DNA of 64,000 nucleotides from Geodermatophilus sp. DSM 45219 (GCF_900104025.1 NZ_FNIQ01000003.1:682001-746000), one strand, 5' to 3'. Counted from the first letter of the stretch, positions 25,403 through 33,877 are shown. Notes: generated from the sequence alone by a model not told the origin. Translations and numbers: made by a program.

Positions 25403-25611
25403 CGGCGCCGTCGCCCGCCGCGGAGCGTCGAGCGGGCGCGGTCGCCGAGGTCCCCGGCCTTGTAGAGCGCGCGGGTGACCGGTGTGGAGCCGGTGCGCCG
25501 CTCGATGACCTGCCCGACCCGGCGCAGCAGGCCGGTGGCGAGGGGGACGACGACGGTGAGGATCAGCCAGGTGCGGAGCCGGCGGGTCAGGAAGAGCCAC
25601 ATGGTCGGCAT
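25399..25611 (-). CDS. Small single-pass membrane protein
   Basis: A 70-residue protein with one hydrophobic helix near the N-terminus (TWLILTVVVPLATGLL) flanked by Arg residues and a basic C-terminus (STLRGGRRRR). By the positive-inside rule most of the protein would be cytoplasmic. I do not recognise the family. It is coupled by a 4-bp overlap to the alpha/beta hydrolase gene. ATG 25611 and ATG 25602 are both possible; the AGGGAAG upstream fits the second better. Confidence 0.65.
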   Translation of the reverse strand: MPTMWLFLTRRLRTWLILTVVVPLATGLLRRVGQVIERRTGSTPVTRALYKAGDLGDRARSTLRGGRRRR

Positions 25612-25635
25612 CTTCCCTGGCGCCGCGGGTGTCCG

Positions 25636-26652
25636 TCAGTCGGGGTCGGGCGCCAGGCGGACCACCATCTTCCCGGTGTTCCCACCGCGCAGCAGGTCCA
25701 GGAAGGCCGGCACCGCCTGCTCGATCCCCTCCCGCACGGTCTCCCGGACGACGAGGTCGCCCGAGCGCAGCCAGCCGGTGACCGCCTCGGTGAACTCCGG
25801 CCGCAGGTCGGCGTGGTCACTCACGAGGAAGCCGCGCAGCGTGAGCCGCTTGCCGACCACCAGGCCCAGGTTGCGCGGGCCGGGCGGCGGCTCGACGGCG
25901 TTGTAGGCCGAGATCGACCCGCACAGCGCGGCCCGCCCGTGCACCCGGAACGCGCCGATCGCGGCCTCCAGGTGCTCGCCGCCGACGTTGTCGAAGAACA
26001 GGTCGATGCCGTCGGGCGCGGCCTCGGCCAGCCCGCGCGCCACCCCGTCCCGGTGGCTGAACGCCGCTGTGAAGCTGAGTTCGCGCAGCCAGGCGACCTT
26101 CTCCGGCGACCCGGCGCTGCCGATCACGCGGCCCGCGCCGCGCAGCCGCGCGAACTGGCCCACGAGGCTGCCCACCGCACCGCCCGCGCCGGAGACGAGC
26201 ACGTCGTCCCCCTCGCGGAAGGCGCCGACCCGGAACAGCCCGGCGTACGCGGTCAGCCCCGGCATCCCCAGCACGCCGAGGTACCAGGACGGCGAGACGT
26301 CGTCCGCCGCGGGCAGCCGCGTCGCCGCCGCGGCGTCCAGGACGGCGGTCTCCCGCCAGGCCGCGTCGGTGAGGACCAGCGACCCCTCCGGCAGCTCCGG
26401 CGCCCGCGACGCGACGACCCGGCCCACCGCGCCGCCCCTCATCACCTCGCCGACCTCCCACGGCGGCGCGTACGACGGGCCGGACCGCATCCGGCCACGC
26501 ATGTAGGGGTCCACCGACATGACCACCATGCGGACGACGACCTGCCCGTCGGCCGGCTCGGGCACCGGCACCTCGACCAGGCGGAAGTCCTCGGGGGTCG
26601 GCTCGCCGTGCGGCCGGGCCGCCAGGTGCCACTCGCGGGTCGTCGCTGCCAT
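25636..26652 (-). CDS. NADP-dependent alkenal/enone reductase-like oxidoreductase (CurA/YncB type MDR)
   Basis: A 338-residue zinc-independent medium-chain dehydrogenase. [11 protein letters not shown] near residue 50 is the signature of leukotriene B4 dehydrogenase/CurA-like double-bond reductases. The NADP site is [32 protein letters not shown] (Rossmann G-x-G-x-x-G), with Ser-Pro-Glu-Lys as the NADP phosphate grip. [15 protein letters not shown] and SISAYN follow the family. It should reduce reactive alpha,beta-unsaturated carbonyls, a detoxification role. Start ATG 26652 gives MAATTREW, the normal length. The msrA gene lies divergently 90 bp away, another redox-damage gene. Confidence 0.88.
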   Translation of the reverse strand: MAATTREWHLAARPHGEPTPEDFRLVEVPVPEPADGQVVVRMVVMSVDPYMRGRMRSGPSYAPPWEVGEVMRGGAVGRVVASRAPELPEGSLVLTDAAWRETAVLDAAAATRLPAADDVSPSWYLGVLGMPGLTAYAGLFRVGAFREGDDVLVSGAGGAVGSLVGQFARLRGAGRVIGSAGSPEKVAWLRELSFTAAFSHRDGVARGLAEAAPDGIDLFFDNVGGEHLEAAIGAFRVHGRAALCGSISAYNAVEPPPGPRNLGLVVGKRLTLRGFLVSDHADLRPEFTEAVTGWLRSGDLVVRETVREGIEQAVPAFLDLLRGGNTGKMVVRLAPDPD

Positions 26653-26741
26653 GCCCCGATCCTGCATCCGCCGAGGTCGCGCCGCTGTGCCGCCGCCCGC
26701 GTGCGCCCCGCGGGGTTGCGAGCCGGGCCTACGCTCGGGGC

Positions 26742-27395
26742 ATGTTCTTCTCCCGGTTCAAGACCCAGCCGGTGGCAGCCGAGGACGCGCTGCCGGGCCG
26801 CCCGGACGCGCTGCCGCACGTGCCGGAGCTGCACGCGGTCAACGGCAACCGCATCCAGCCGCCGTTCCCGGAGGGCATGCAGACCGCCGTCTTCGGGGCC
26901 GGCTGCTTCTGGGGCGTGGAGAAGGTCTTCTGGGAGCAGCCGGGCGTCTACTCGACCGCGGCCGGCTACGCCGGCGGCTACACGCCGAACCCGACCTACG
27001 AGGAGGTCTGCTCGGCGCAGACCGGCCACACCGAGGTCGTGCTGGTCGTCTTCGACCCGGCCGTCACCTCCTACGAGCAGCTGCTCAAGGTCTTCTGGGA
27101 GGACCACGACCCGACGCAGGGCATGCGCCAGGGCAACGACGTCGGCACCCAGTACCGCTCGGCGATCTACTACGCGACGCCGGAGCAGGAGGCGGCCGCC
27201 CGCGCCAGCCGCGAGGCGTTCCAGCAGCGGCTGACCGCGGCGGGCTACGGCGAGATCACCACCGAGATCGCGCCGCTCGGCGACTTCTACTACGCCGAGG
27301 ACTACCACCAGCAGTACCTGTACAAGGTGCCGAACGGCTACTGCCCCATCCACTCGACCGGCGTCTCCTGCCCGGTGGGTCTGTCGGGCGTCTGA
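26742..27395 (+). CDS. msrA: Peptide methionine (S)-S-oxide reductase
   Basis: A 217-residue MsrA that repairs oxidised methionine. [15 protein letters not shown] holds the catalytic Cys in [32 protein letters not shown] is the family block, and the C-terminal [16 protein letters not shown] supplies two possible resolving Cys residues. [27 protein letters not shown] is nearly invariant in the family. The 45-residue N-terminal extension is usual in actinobacteria. ATG 26742 follows a likely -10 (TACGCT) by a short leader. It stands alone, divergent from the enone reductase. Confidence 0.95.
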   Translation: MFFSRFKTQPVAAEDALPGRPDALPHVPELHAVNGNRIQPPFPEGMQTAVFGAGCFWGVEKVFWEQPGVYSTAAGYAGGYTPNPTYEEVCSAQTGHTEVVLVVFDPAVTSYEQLLKVFWEDHDPTQGMRQGNDVGTQYRSAIYYATPEQEAAARASREAFQQRLTAAGYGEITTEIAPLGDFYYAEDYHQQYLYKVPNGYCPIHSTGVSCPVGLSGV

Positions 27396-27408
27396 CCCCC
27401 GCCCCACT

Positions 27409-27474
27409 CCGGCGAGATCGCCGATCTCGTACGGTTCCCGGGCCGTACGCGTGCCAGATCGCCGATCTTGCCGG
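27409..27474. repeat. Nested palindromic repeat between msrA and the methyltransferase gene
   Basis: The left arm (27409-27434) and right arm (27443-27474) are imperfect reverse complements. Each contains AGATCGCCGATCT, itself a palindrome apart from the central base. The inner stem is GTACGG/CCGTAC around an 8-base loop. It could end the msrA transcript or be a dispersed intergenic repeat. Confidence 0.65.
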
Positions 27475-27488
27475 ATGAGGGGAGGGCC

Positions 27489-28613
27489 GTGGCCGACCTC
27501 GGGCTCCTCGACCAGCTGCGGCGGGAGCCGGACGTCGAGGCGCCCGACCTGGTCGCCGTCGATGCCACCGACCGGCTGCTGCTCGACGAGGCCGCCGGGC
27601 TGCTGACCACGGCCGGGCCCGGTGCGGTGGTCGTCGTCGACGACTCCTACGGCGCGCTGACCCTGGGCGCGGTCACCGCCGGGGCGCGTGACGTCCGGGT
27701 GCACCAGGACCTGCTGGTCGGCGAGCTGGCGCTGGCCCGCAACGCCGGGCGCACCGGGCTGACCGGCACGTACCGCTCGCTGCCGCTGGGCCCCCGGCTG
27801 GCGGACGGCGCGCGCGTCGTGCTGGCCAAGGCGCCGAAGTCCCTGGACGCGCTGCGCGAGCTCACCGAGGTGGTCGCCGCGTCGGCCGCACGGGACGTCA
27901 CGCTGCTGGTCGGCGGGCGGGTCAAGCACATGACCCACGCGATGAACGACGTCCTCGGCAGTGGCTTCACCGACGTGCACGCGACGCTGGCCCGGCAGAA
28001 GTCGCGGGTGCTGGTCGCCCGCGGTCCCCGGCCGGGGGTCCCGTCGTCCTTCCCGCGCCGGCAGGAGCACCCCGACCTGGGGCTGACGGTCTGCGCGCAC
28101 GGCGCGGCCTTCGCCGGCACCAGGGTCGACGCCGGCACCCGCGCCCTGCTGGCCGCGCTGGCCGAGGGCGCGCCCGACGCCCGGACGGCGCTGGACCTCG
28201 GCTGCGGCACCGGCGTGCTGGCCACCGCCCTCGCCCTCGCCCGCCCGGGGCTGACGGTGCTGGCCGGCGACCAGTCCGCGGCCGCCGTGGCCTCGGCGGA
28301 GGCGACCGCGGCGGCCAACGGGGTCGGCGACCGGGTGCGGGTGACCCGGGACGACGCGGCGTCCACGGTCGCGGACGCGAGCGTGGACCTCGTCGTCTGC
28401 AACCCGCCGTTCCACCTGGGCGCGGCCGTGGTGACCGGTGCGGCCGACCGGCTGTTCGCCGCGGCGGGGCGGGTGCTCCGGCCGGGCGGGCAGCTGTGGT
28501 GCGTCTACAACAACCGGCTGCCGCACCGGGCCGCGCTGCGCCGGCTGGTCGGCCCCACCCGGGTCGCCGCGTCCGGCCGGCGCTTCACCGTCACCATCTC
28601 CACCCGCCGCTGA
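27489..28613 (+). CDS. RsmC/RlmG-like class I methyltransferase
   Basis: A 374-residue protein of the RsmC/RlmG type, which methylates guanine N2 in ribosomal RNA. The N-terminal half (about 1-185) is the degenerate, catalytically dead methyltransferase-like domain of this family ([33 protein letters not shown]). The C-terminal half binds SAM at [21 protein letters not shown], and [13 protein letters not shown] carries the N-P-P-F catalytic motif. Whether it modifies 16S G1207 or 23S G1835 cannot be decided. GTG 27489 is chosen for the GGAGGG site just before it and because the upstream ATG is in the palindromic repeat. Confidence 0.87.
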   Translation: MADLGLLDQLRREPDVEAPDLVAVDATDRLLLDEAAGLLTTAGPGAVVVVDDSYGALTLGAVTAGARDVRVHQDLLVGELALARNAGRTGLTGTYRSLPLGPRLADGARVVLAKAPKSLDALRELTEVVAASAARDVTLLVGGRVKHMTHAMNDVLGSGFTDVHATLARQKSRVLVARGPRPGVPSSFPRRQEHPDLGLTVCAHGAAFAGTRVDAGTRALLAALAEGAPDARTALDLGCGTGVLATALALARPGLTVLAGDQSAAAVASAEATAAANGVGDRVRVTRDDAASTVADASVDLVVCNPPFHLGAAVVTGAADRLFAAAGRVLRPGGQLWCVYNNRLPHRAALRRLVGPTRVAASGRRFTVTISTRR

Positions 28614-28688
28614 GGCCCGGTGCCCGGCGGGGATGGCGTGCAGTCACGGCGCACCCTCTGGGCCGGCATGCGCCGCTGCTGCACACCA

Positions 28689-28734
28689 CCGCCCGCCCGG
28701 CGAGGGGGCCCCAGGGCCCTGGCCGGGCGGGCGG
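28689..28734 (+). terminator. 13-bp perfect hairpin between two methyltransferase genes
   Basis: CCGCCCGCCCGGC at 28689-28701 and its exact complement at 28722-28734 form a very stable stem with a 20-base loop. It lies 76 bp after the first methyltransferase stop and 22 bp before the next start, so it may end one transcript or attenuate the next. There is no T-run. Confidence 0.6.
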
Positions 28735-28756
28735 GGCCGGGCCACCGTCGGGGGGC

Positions 28757-29848
28757 ATGACGACGACCGAGATCCCGCCCGTCGACGCCACCACCGCCCT
28801 GGCCGAGCGCCTCCTCGAGGCGGTCACCTCGAGCCTCGAGCTGGCCGCGGTCCACCTCGGCAGCGAGCTGGGCTGGTACCGCGCCCTGGCCGAGGCGCCG
28901 GCGACCGCCCCGGAGCTGGCCGGGCGCACCGGCACCGCCCCGCGCTACGCCCGCGAGTGGCTGGAGCAGCAGGCGGTGGCCGGCATCCTCACGGTGGACG
29001 ACGTCACCGCCGGCCCCGACGAGCGGCGCTACGCCCTGCCCGAGGCGCACCGCCCCGTCCTGGTCGACCAGGACGACCTCGCCTTCATGCCCCCGTTCGC
29101 CCACGCCGCGCTGGTGTTCACCCGCAACGTGCCCCGGCTGCTCGAGGTCTACCGCACCGGCGGCGGGTTGAGCTGGGCCGAGATGGGCGACGCCCGCGAC
29201 GCGCAGGCCGCCGCCAACCGCTCCTACTTCCTCGGCCCGATGGCGTCGCAGGACCTCGCGTCCGTGCCGGGGATCGACCAGGCGCTGCGGGCCGGCGGCC
29301 GGGTCGCCGACGTCGGCTGCGGCATGGGCTGGTCGGCCATCGGCATCGCCCGCGCGTACCCGCAGGCCCGTGTCGACGGGTTCGACGTCGACGAGCCGTC
29401 GGTCGAGCAGGCGCGGCGCAACGCCGAGGCCGCCGGGGTCGCCGACCGGGTGCGCTTCACCACGGTGGACGCCGCGGCTGCGGGGGAGGAGGCGGGCTAC
29501 CACCTGGTGACCGCCTTCGAGTGCGTGCACGACCTCGCCGACCCGGTGGACGTGCTCGCCGGGATGCGCCGGATGGTGCGCCCGGGCGGCACGGTGCTCG
29601 TCGTCGACGAGAAGGTGGCCGAGCGGTTCACCGCGCCCGGGGACACCGTCGAGCGGCTGATGTACGGCTACAGCGTCACCTGCTGCCTGCCCGACGGGCT
29701 CTCCACCCGGCCGTCGGCCGGCACCGGCACCGTGATGCGGCCGGCCACCCTCGAGGGCTACGCACGCGAGGCCGGGTTCGCGGGGGTCGACGTCCTGCCC
29801 GTGGAGCACGACTTCTTCCGCTTCTACCGGCTGCGTGGCAAGGCGTGA
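28757..29848 (+). CDS. SAM-dependent methyltransferase with N-terminal winged-helix domain
   Basis: A 363-residue protein. An N-terminal helical/winged-helix dimerisation-type domain (about 10-120; ELAGRTGTAPRYAREWLEQQAVAGIL) is followed by a class I SAM domain: VADVGCGMGWSAIGIARAYP (motif I, near 190), DGFDVDEPS (motif II) and MRRMVRPGGTVLVVDEKV (post motif). The order resembles small-molecule O- or C-methyltransferases related to UbiE/Rv2258-type proteins. The substrate is unknown. ATG 28757 has a G-rich leader. It is a single-gene unit by spacing. Confidence 0.82.
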   Translation: MTTTEIPPVDATTALAERLLEAVTSSLELAAVHLGSELGWYRALAEAPATAPELAGRTGTAPRYAREWLEQQAVAGILTVDDVTAGPDERRYALPEAHRPVLVDQDDLAFMPPFAHAALVFTRNVPRLLEVYRTGGGLSWAEMGDARDAQAAANRSYFLGPMASQDLASVPGIDQALRAGGRVADVGCGMGWSAIGIARAYPQARVDGFDVDEPSVEQARRNAEAAGVADRVRFTTVDAAAAGEEAGYHLVTAFECVHDLADPVDVLAGMRRMVRPGGTVLVVDEKVAERFTAPGDTVERLMYGYSVTCCLPDGLSTRPSAGTGTVMRPATLEGYAREAGFAGVDVLPVEHDFFRFYRLRGKA

Positions 29849-29913
29849 GCCACGTCACGGCACGGAACGAGGAAAGGGTGCTCCGCGGTCCGCTTGCGCT
29901 GCAGCCCAGCACC

Positions 29914-30429
29914 TCACGCTCCCGGCGGGCAGCCGCACCCCGGACGGCGGGCGGCCCGGGCGCCGGCGGCCAGTGCGGCACCGCCGCAGACGAACGCCGC
30001 GGCGCTCCACGGTCCGCCGGCCAGCGGCCGGCCGGCGTGCGGCACCACGAGGACGGCGCGACCGAGGTCGGCACCGTGCAGCGACACCCGCCACGGGTCG
30101 GCCTGCGGGTTGGCGTCACCCTGGGTCGCCATCCACGGCCGCCCGGCCCCCGCGTCGACCTCGACCACGCGGTGCAGGACCGGACGGTCGCCCACGACCT
30201 CGTACGGGGCCGGCGGGCGGAAGGCGAGCACGTCGCCCTCGACGACGTCCTCCCCGGCCACCGGCACGGTGAGCACCAGCGAGCCGGCCGGCGCGGACGG
30301 CGCCATCGAGCCGGTCAGCACCGGCACGAACCGGACGCCGCACATGCCGGCCCCGACGACGGCGACCCCGGCGGCGGCCAGCAGGACCGGGCCCAGGGCG
30401 CGGCCGAGCCGGGTGCGGGCGGCCCTCAC
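29914..30429 (-). CDS. SipW-type (S26B) signal peptidase I
   Basis: A 171-residue membrane protease. An N-terminal helix (LGPVLLAAAGVAVVGAGM) is followed by VLTGSMAPSAPAGSLVL with the catalytic Ser in the G-S-M box and by GDVLAFRPP and PVLHRVVEV. The His in the latter replaces the Lys of ordinary bacterial signal peptidases, as in archaeal/eukaryotic and SipW enzymes. TQGDANPQADPWRV is box E. A second hydrophobic segment near the C-terminus (AAFVCGGAALAAGA) makes a second helix. It is the third gene of an operon with two exported proteins that are its likely substrates. Its GTG overlaps the upstream stop (GTGA). Confidence 0.85.
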   Translation of the reverse strand: MRAARTRLGRALGPVLLAAAGVAVVGAGMCGVRFVPVLTGSMAPSAPAGSLVLTVPVAGEDVVEGDVLAFRPPAPYEVVGDRPVLHRVVEVDAGAGRPWMATQGDANPQADPWRVSLHGADLGRAVLVVPHAGRPLAGGPWSAAAFVCGGAALAAGARAARRPGCGCPPGA

Positions 30430-31016
30430 CCCCGGGTCCGTTCGCCGGCGGGCCGGGCGACGGGCGGGTGCGCGGTGAGCGTCACGCCGCCCAGGACCGC
30501 GCCGACGGCCACCTTCACGTGCACCCTCCCGCCGGGGGCGACCGGTGCGGGGGTGGTGTAGGTGCCCGAGGCGACGCCGAGGACGAGCGTCAGCCCGATC
30601 AGCGTGCTGCTCCCCGGACAGGCGCCGGTCGCGGGGACCCACGACACGGAGCACACGGCGGCCGGGCTCACGCCCACGAGCGTGCCCATCGAGACGGTCA
30701 GCGACAGCGTCGCGGGCACCGAGGAGGTGTTGACCAGGTCGACGTAGCCGGTGGCGCCGGTGAGCGGGCCCCCGATCGAGTAGCCGAGCCGGTCGGCGCT
30801 GACCGTCCCGCCGCCGGAGACGAGGACGAAGCCGTCGCCGAGCGACGCGGCGGTCAGCGGTGCGGTCACCGTCGCGGTCGGCTGCCAGTGCGCGGCGGCG
30901 GGGGCCGGCGCCGCGAGGGCCCCGACCAGGAGCGCGGCGAGGGTGGCCCCGGCGCGCCGCCGGGCCCGGGACGGCGCGGGACTCCCGCCGCCGCAGTCAC
31001 AGGAGAGCCGGCCCAC
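30426..31016 (-). CDS. Secreted protein, second putative SipW substrate
   Basis: A 196-residue exported protein. After an Arg-rich start, GATLAALLVGALAAPAPAAAHW is a signal sequence with an A-x-A-type exit. The mature part is Thr/Val/Gly-rich and beta-predicted (GDGFVLVSGGGTVSADRLGY, ATGYVDLVNTSSVPATLSLTVSMG), with two Cys that may pair. It has the NTSSVPATLSL pattern of Ig-like or TasA-type shell proteins and no membrane anchor. Start GTG 31016, just after GAGG, is the only suitable start near the signal sequence. It lies 11 bp after the first gene of the operon. Confidence 0.65.
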   Translation of the reverse strand: MGRLSCDCGGGSPAPSRARRRAGATLAALLVGALAAPAPAAAHWQPTATVTAPLTAASLGDGFVLVSGGGTVSADRLGYSIGGPLTGATGYVDLVNTSSVPATLSLTVSMGTLVGVSPAAVCSVSWVPATGACPGSSTLIGLTLVLGVASGTYTTPAPVAPGGRVHVKVAVGAVLGGVTLTAHPPVARPAGERTRG

Positions 31017-31027
31017 CTCGGGCCGCC

Positions 31028-31642
31028 TCAGCCGCCGGTGCGGTCGCGGTTGCCGACCAGCGTGTTGCTGACCGTGATCGCGACCGACCCGGCCTTGCCC
31101 TGCACGGATGCAGGCGCCGAGGGGGAGAAGGTGAACCGGTACCGGACGTGCTGGGCCGCGGTGGAGCCGGTGCGGATCTCCCCGTGGGCGACGGCGACCT
31201 GCGCCCCGGACAGGCTGCCCGACGCGAGCGGGGTCTCGGTCCCCAGGCAGGTGCTGACGCCGAGCACCGTCGTCCACGGCGCGCTGCAGGTGCGCACGTC
31301 GACCGACAGCTGGCCGGCGAGGTCGCCGGTCGCCGTGACGGCACCGGTGAACGTGCCGGCGCCCGACCCGTCGTTGCGCACGTCGACGTACCGGTCGAAC
31401 CAGTCCCCGGGCAGCAGGTCGGCGACACCGGTGGTGAACCGGCCGCCGTTGGCGTCGAGCAGGGTCACCCCGGCGTTGGCCGCGGTCAGGTCGCCGGACG
31501 AGGCGTCCGCGGTGACGTCCCAGCTGGAGAGGGCGCCGGCGCCGACGAGGGTGGTGCCGCCGAGCGCGAGGGCGAGCACGCCGAGGCGCCGGGCCCGGGG
31601 TGCGGTGCAGCCGGCGACGTGTGCTCCTGCGGACCTGCCCAT
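31028..31642 (-). CDS. TasA/camelysin-like exported protein with SipW-dependent signal peptide
   Basis: A 204-residue protein. The signal region RRLGVLALALGGTTLVGAGALSSWDVTADAS fits SipW-dependent peptides, in which an A-x-S/A-x-W/F-type break follows a Gly-rich helix. The mature part, with LLPGDWFDRYVDVRNDGSGAGTF and a later VRYRFTFSP, matches the TasA/CalY pattern (L-x-P-G-D and a following V-x-N-x-G). In Bacillus such proteins form amyloid-like fibres of the biofilm matrix. Whether that holds here is inference. It leads a three-gene operon ending in a SipW-type peptidase. Start ATG 31642. Confidence 0.75.
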   Translation of the reverse strand: MGRSAGAHVAGCTAPRARRLGVLALALGGTTLVGAGALSSWDVTADASSGDLTAANAGVTLLDANGGRFTTGVADLLPGDWFDRYVDVRNDGSGAGTFTGAVTATGDLAGQLSVDVRTCSAPWTTVLGVSTCLGTETPLASGSLSGAQVAVAHGEIRTGSTAAQHVRYRFTFSPSAPASVQGKAGSVAITVSNTLVGNRDRTGG

Positions 31643-31954
31643 GACCCATCCCCCGGTCGACCGTCGCCGCTGCTCGACGACTCCCGGGAGGGGTTTCGGC
31701 CGAGACCGACCGGACCTGTAACCGAACGGGAAGGAAGATCGTGGGCGATCCGGTGGACGCCGACCGGATCGAGGGATCGGGGACGGGGCGCGCACGACCG
31801 ACCGCGGTTCCTCGTGGACCACCGCCGCGGCGCAGCGGTCGCGCACCGGTGCCAGGGTCTCGCCGGTGTCGTCGACCACCGGCACCCTCGCGCCGCGACG
31901 GTGCCGGCAGCCCGGACCTGGGCAGGGAGCGGGGACGACGGGCAGGCTGGTCGC
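31643..31954. other. 312-bp divergent intergenic region
   Basis: It separates the exported-protein operon (leftward) from the LiaF-like gene (rightward). Read leftward it holds a possible -10 (GGTTACAGG near 31715) and a CTCCCGGGAG palindrome at 31681-31690. I see no open frame with a credible start and no known riboswitch pattern. Confidence 0.4.
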
Positions 31955-32458
31955 ATGAGGACCCCGAGCACCCTGCCGCCCGCCGTCCGCCGGGTGCTGC
32001 CCTGGCTGCTGCGCTGGTGGGCCGTCCAGGCCGGGCTGGCCGTGATCGGCCGGCTGGTCGCCCGGCAGAAGGACGAGGGTGACGAGAGCACGGCGGGCAT
32101 CCGGCGGGTCGTCGTGATCGGCGGGGTGGAGCTGCGGCCGGTGAACCGCGAGCTCTCGCGGGTGCGGCTGGACCTGGTGATGGCCGGCGGGCGGCTCGAC
32201 CTGACCAGGGTGCCGCACGTGCCCGGCGGCGTGGACCTCACCGTGCGCGCCCTCATGGGCGGCCTGGGCGTGCAGGTGCCGACGGGGTGGCGGGTGTGGT
32301 GGAGCTGTCGCGGCATCGGGGGCGTCGGCTTCGCCGAGAGCGACGGCCTGGTCCGCACCGACGACGAGCGCGGGGCCGACCTGCGCATCCACGCCGACGT
32401 GCTGTTCGGCGGCATCGGCGTCGAGGGCGCGCCGCAGGACGACAGCTGGGGCCGCTGA
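31955..32458 (+). CDS. LiaF-like (cell-wall-active antibiotic response domain) protein
   Basis: A 167-residue protein. The N-terminal part has a short amphipathic/hydrophobic stretch (VLPWLLRWWAVQAGLAVIG). The C-terminal part (about 60-150) repeats the short beta motifs of LiaF/DUF2154 solenoid domains: VVVIGGVELRPV, LDLVMAGGRLDLTRV, VDLTVRALMGGLGVQVPTGWRV and ADVLFGGIGVEG. The G-G-V/I-x-V/L ... P-x-G-W-R-V pattern is typical. In Firmicutes LiaF inhibits a cell-envelope sensor kinase; here no LiaRS pair is adjacent, so only the fold can be claimed. Start ATG 31955. Confidence 0.65.
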   Translation: MRTPSTLPPAVRRVLPWLLRWWAVQAGLAVIGRLVARQKDEGDESTAGIRRVVVIGGVELRPVNRELSRVRLDLVMAGGRLDLTRVPHVPGGVDLTVRALMGGLGVQVPTGWRVWWSCRGIGGVGFAESDGLVRTDDERGADLRIHADVLFGGIGVEGAPQDDSWGR

Positions 32459-32461
32459 CGG

Positions 32462-33352
32462 TCAGCAGAAGCCGGGTGTCCCCAGCCAGGCGACCTCGGC
32501 GGGCGGCACGTCGTCGCGCAGCACGGTGCCCTCGATGAGGCCGTAGGGGCGGTCGTCGGCGTGGTAGACGACGTCGGGGTTGTCCAGCCCGAACGCCGAG
32601 AGGTCCTGCAGGAAGTGGTGCCTGTTCGGCATCGACAGCCGCACCTCGGCGACGTCGGGGCAGCGCTCGAGCACCGCCTCGCCCATCGCGTACAGCGTCT
32701 GCTGCAGGGCCAGGGAGTGGGTGGCGGCGAAGGTCTCGAGCAGCGTCGTCCGGACCACGTCGAAGGCGGCGTCCCAGTCGAGGTCGGTGCCCGTGTAGCG
32801 CCAGCGCGCGGTCACCGCGGTGGCGAGGATCCGATCGCGGGTCTCGGCCAGCGTGGTGTACCGGTCGCGCGGGAAGCCCCAGAACTCCGAGCCGGTGGTC
32901 TTGAGCACGACGAGGTCGCGCAGCCCGGCGAGCACGTGCGCGTCACCGCCGTCCACCGTGACCACCGCCGTCCGGACCTCGCCGCCGTCGCGGCGGAAGG
33001 CGTGCTCGTGCGGCTGCCCGCCGACGGCGATGCGGTCCCAGCCGAACGAGTCGACCGCGACCCGGGCGCCGCTGATCCACTCGTGGGCGCCGGCGAAGTG
33101 GCGGGCCAGCCGCAGTCCGAACGCCTCGGGCGACCCGACGCCGTCCCGGGCGAAGGCGAAGACGGTGTTCTTCTGCGTGTCGGTCGCCAGGACGTGCCCG
33201 TTGTCGCCGGCGGTGTGCGCGGCGGTGAAGTCCCCGCGCAGGCTGCTGCTGACGTCGAGGTCCACCAGGGTGTGCCGCGGGGCGCTGCGGTCCACCGCCA
33301 CCACGCGGACCTCCGCCTTGCCGTACTGGTTGGGCCCGAGCCGGATCGCCAT
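32462..33352 (-). CDS. Urate oxidase (uricase)
   Basis: A 296-residue cofactor-free uricase that oxidises urate to 5-hydroxyisourate. The T-fold repeats are visible: YGKAEVRVVAVDR near the start, then HVLATDTQKNTVFAFARD with the conserved Lys-Asn-Thr that activates the substrate. VVLKTTGSEFWGF is a family block. NRHHFLQDLSAFGLDNPDVVYHADDRPYGLIEGTV contains the second-half active-site residues. Start MAIRLGPNQYGKAEV at ATG 33352 matches family length. It lies downstream of the HIU hydrolase gene, separated by a 105-bp inverted-repeat element. Confidence 0.93.
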   Translation of the reverse strand: MAIRLGPNQYGKAEVRVVAVDRSAPRHTLVDLDVSSSLRGDFTAAHTAGDNGHVLATDTQKNTVFAFARDGVGSPEAFGLRLARHFAGAHEWISGARVAVDSFGWDRIAVGGQPHEHAFRRDGGEVRTAVVTVDGGDAHVLAGLRDLVVLKTTGSEFWGFPRDRYTTLAETRDRILATAVTARWRYTGTDLDWDAAFDVVRTTLLETFAATHSLALQQTLYAMGEAVLERCPDVAEVRLSMPNRHHFLQDLSAFGLDNPDVVYHADDRPYGLIEGTVLRDDVPPAEVAWLGTPGFC

Positions 33353-33367
33353 GCGCCGCACTGTTGC

Positions 33368-33478
33368 AGAAGGACCCCCTGCCGGGTCCCGTCGCTGGCC
33401 CCGTCCCGAGGCTCGCCCTGAGCTTGCGAGGGGTGAGGAGGACGGGGTCCTTCTATGGCGGGGGCAGGGGGTCCTCTC
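33368..33478. repeat. Post-stop inverted-repeat element, copy between uricase and HIU hydrolase
   Basis: The ends are a perfect 13-bp inverted repeat: AGGACCCCCTGCC at 33371-33383 and its complement at 33463-33475. An internal GAGGACGGGGTCCTTCT lies at 33437-33453. The right end abuts the stop codon of the HIU hydrolase gene. The layout and sequence resemble 53868-54006. It could form a large hairpin. Confidence 0.75.
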
Positions 33479-33796
33479 TCAGCTGCCGCGGTAGGTCGAG
33501 TAGGCGAACGGGGCCAGCAGCAGCGGAACGTGGTGGTGCTCGGTGGGCTCGCGGACGTCGAAGGTGAGCACGACCTCCGGGTAGAAGGTGTCCCGCCCCT
33601 GCCCGGCGAACCACGGTCCGGTGGCGAAGACCAGCCGGTGGGCGCCGGGCGCGGTCACCCCCTCGGCCGGCCGGCAGCGGCCGTCGGCGTCGGTGACCCC
33701 CTCGCCGGCCAGCTCCTCACCGGCGAACAGCCGGACGGCGACCCCCGCGGCCGGGCGGCCCGACACGGAGTCGAGCACGTGCGTCGACACGCTCAT
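33479..33796 (-). CDS. 5-hydroxyisourate hydrolase
   Basis: A 105-residue transthyretin-like enzyme that opens 5-hydroxyisourate to OHCU, the second step of urate breakdown. The N-terminal VSTHVLDSVSGRPAAGVAV carries the active-site His and the D-x-x-x-G-x-P-A pattern. TDADGRC, FYPEVVLTFDV and the C-terminal tetrapeptide YRGS are hallmarks that separate HIU hydrolase from transthyretin. Start ATG 33796 is set by the STHVLD motif. It lies between the decarboxylase gene (upstream) and uricase (downstream) on the same strand. Confidence 0.95.
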   Translation of the reverse strand: MSVSTHVLDSVSGRPAAGVAVRLFAGEELAGEGVTDADGRCRPAEGVTAPGAHRLVFATGPWFAGQGRDTFYPEVVLTFDVREPTEHHHVPLLLAPFAYSTYRGS

Positions 33797-33821
33797 GACT
33801 GCTCCGGCTCCGCTCCGGACC

Positions 33822-33877
33822 CGTTCCGCTCCTCGCACCATGTCATCGGTCGCCTCCGCGGTCGTTCCGCTCCTCGC
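33822..33877. repeat. Pair of 15-bp direct repeats
   Basis: CGTTCCGCTCCTCGC occurs at 33822-33836 and again at 33863-33877, in the 120-bp gap between the decarboxylase and HIU hydrolase genes. The flanks (CTCGCTGCG, GCTCGCTCG) hold more partial copies. It looks like a small intergenic simple repeat. Confidence 0.5.

Noticed and set aside
31643-31954. Possible c-di-AMP or other riboswitch in the leader of the SipW-type operon
   Set aside because: GC-rich hairpins are present but the conserved blocks of known riboswitch classes could not be placed.
33364-33567. Short plus-strand frame across the uricase/HIU hydrolase gap
   Set aside because: It covers an inverted-repeat element and runs antisense to the HIU hydrolase gene.
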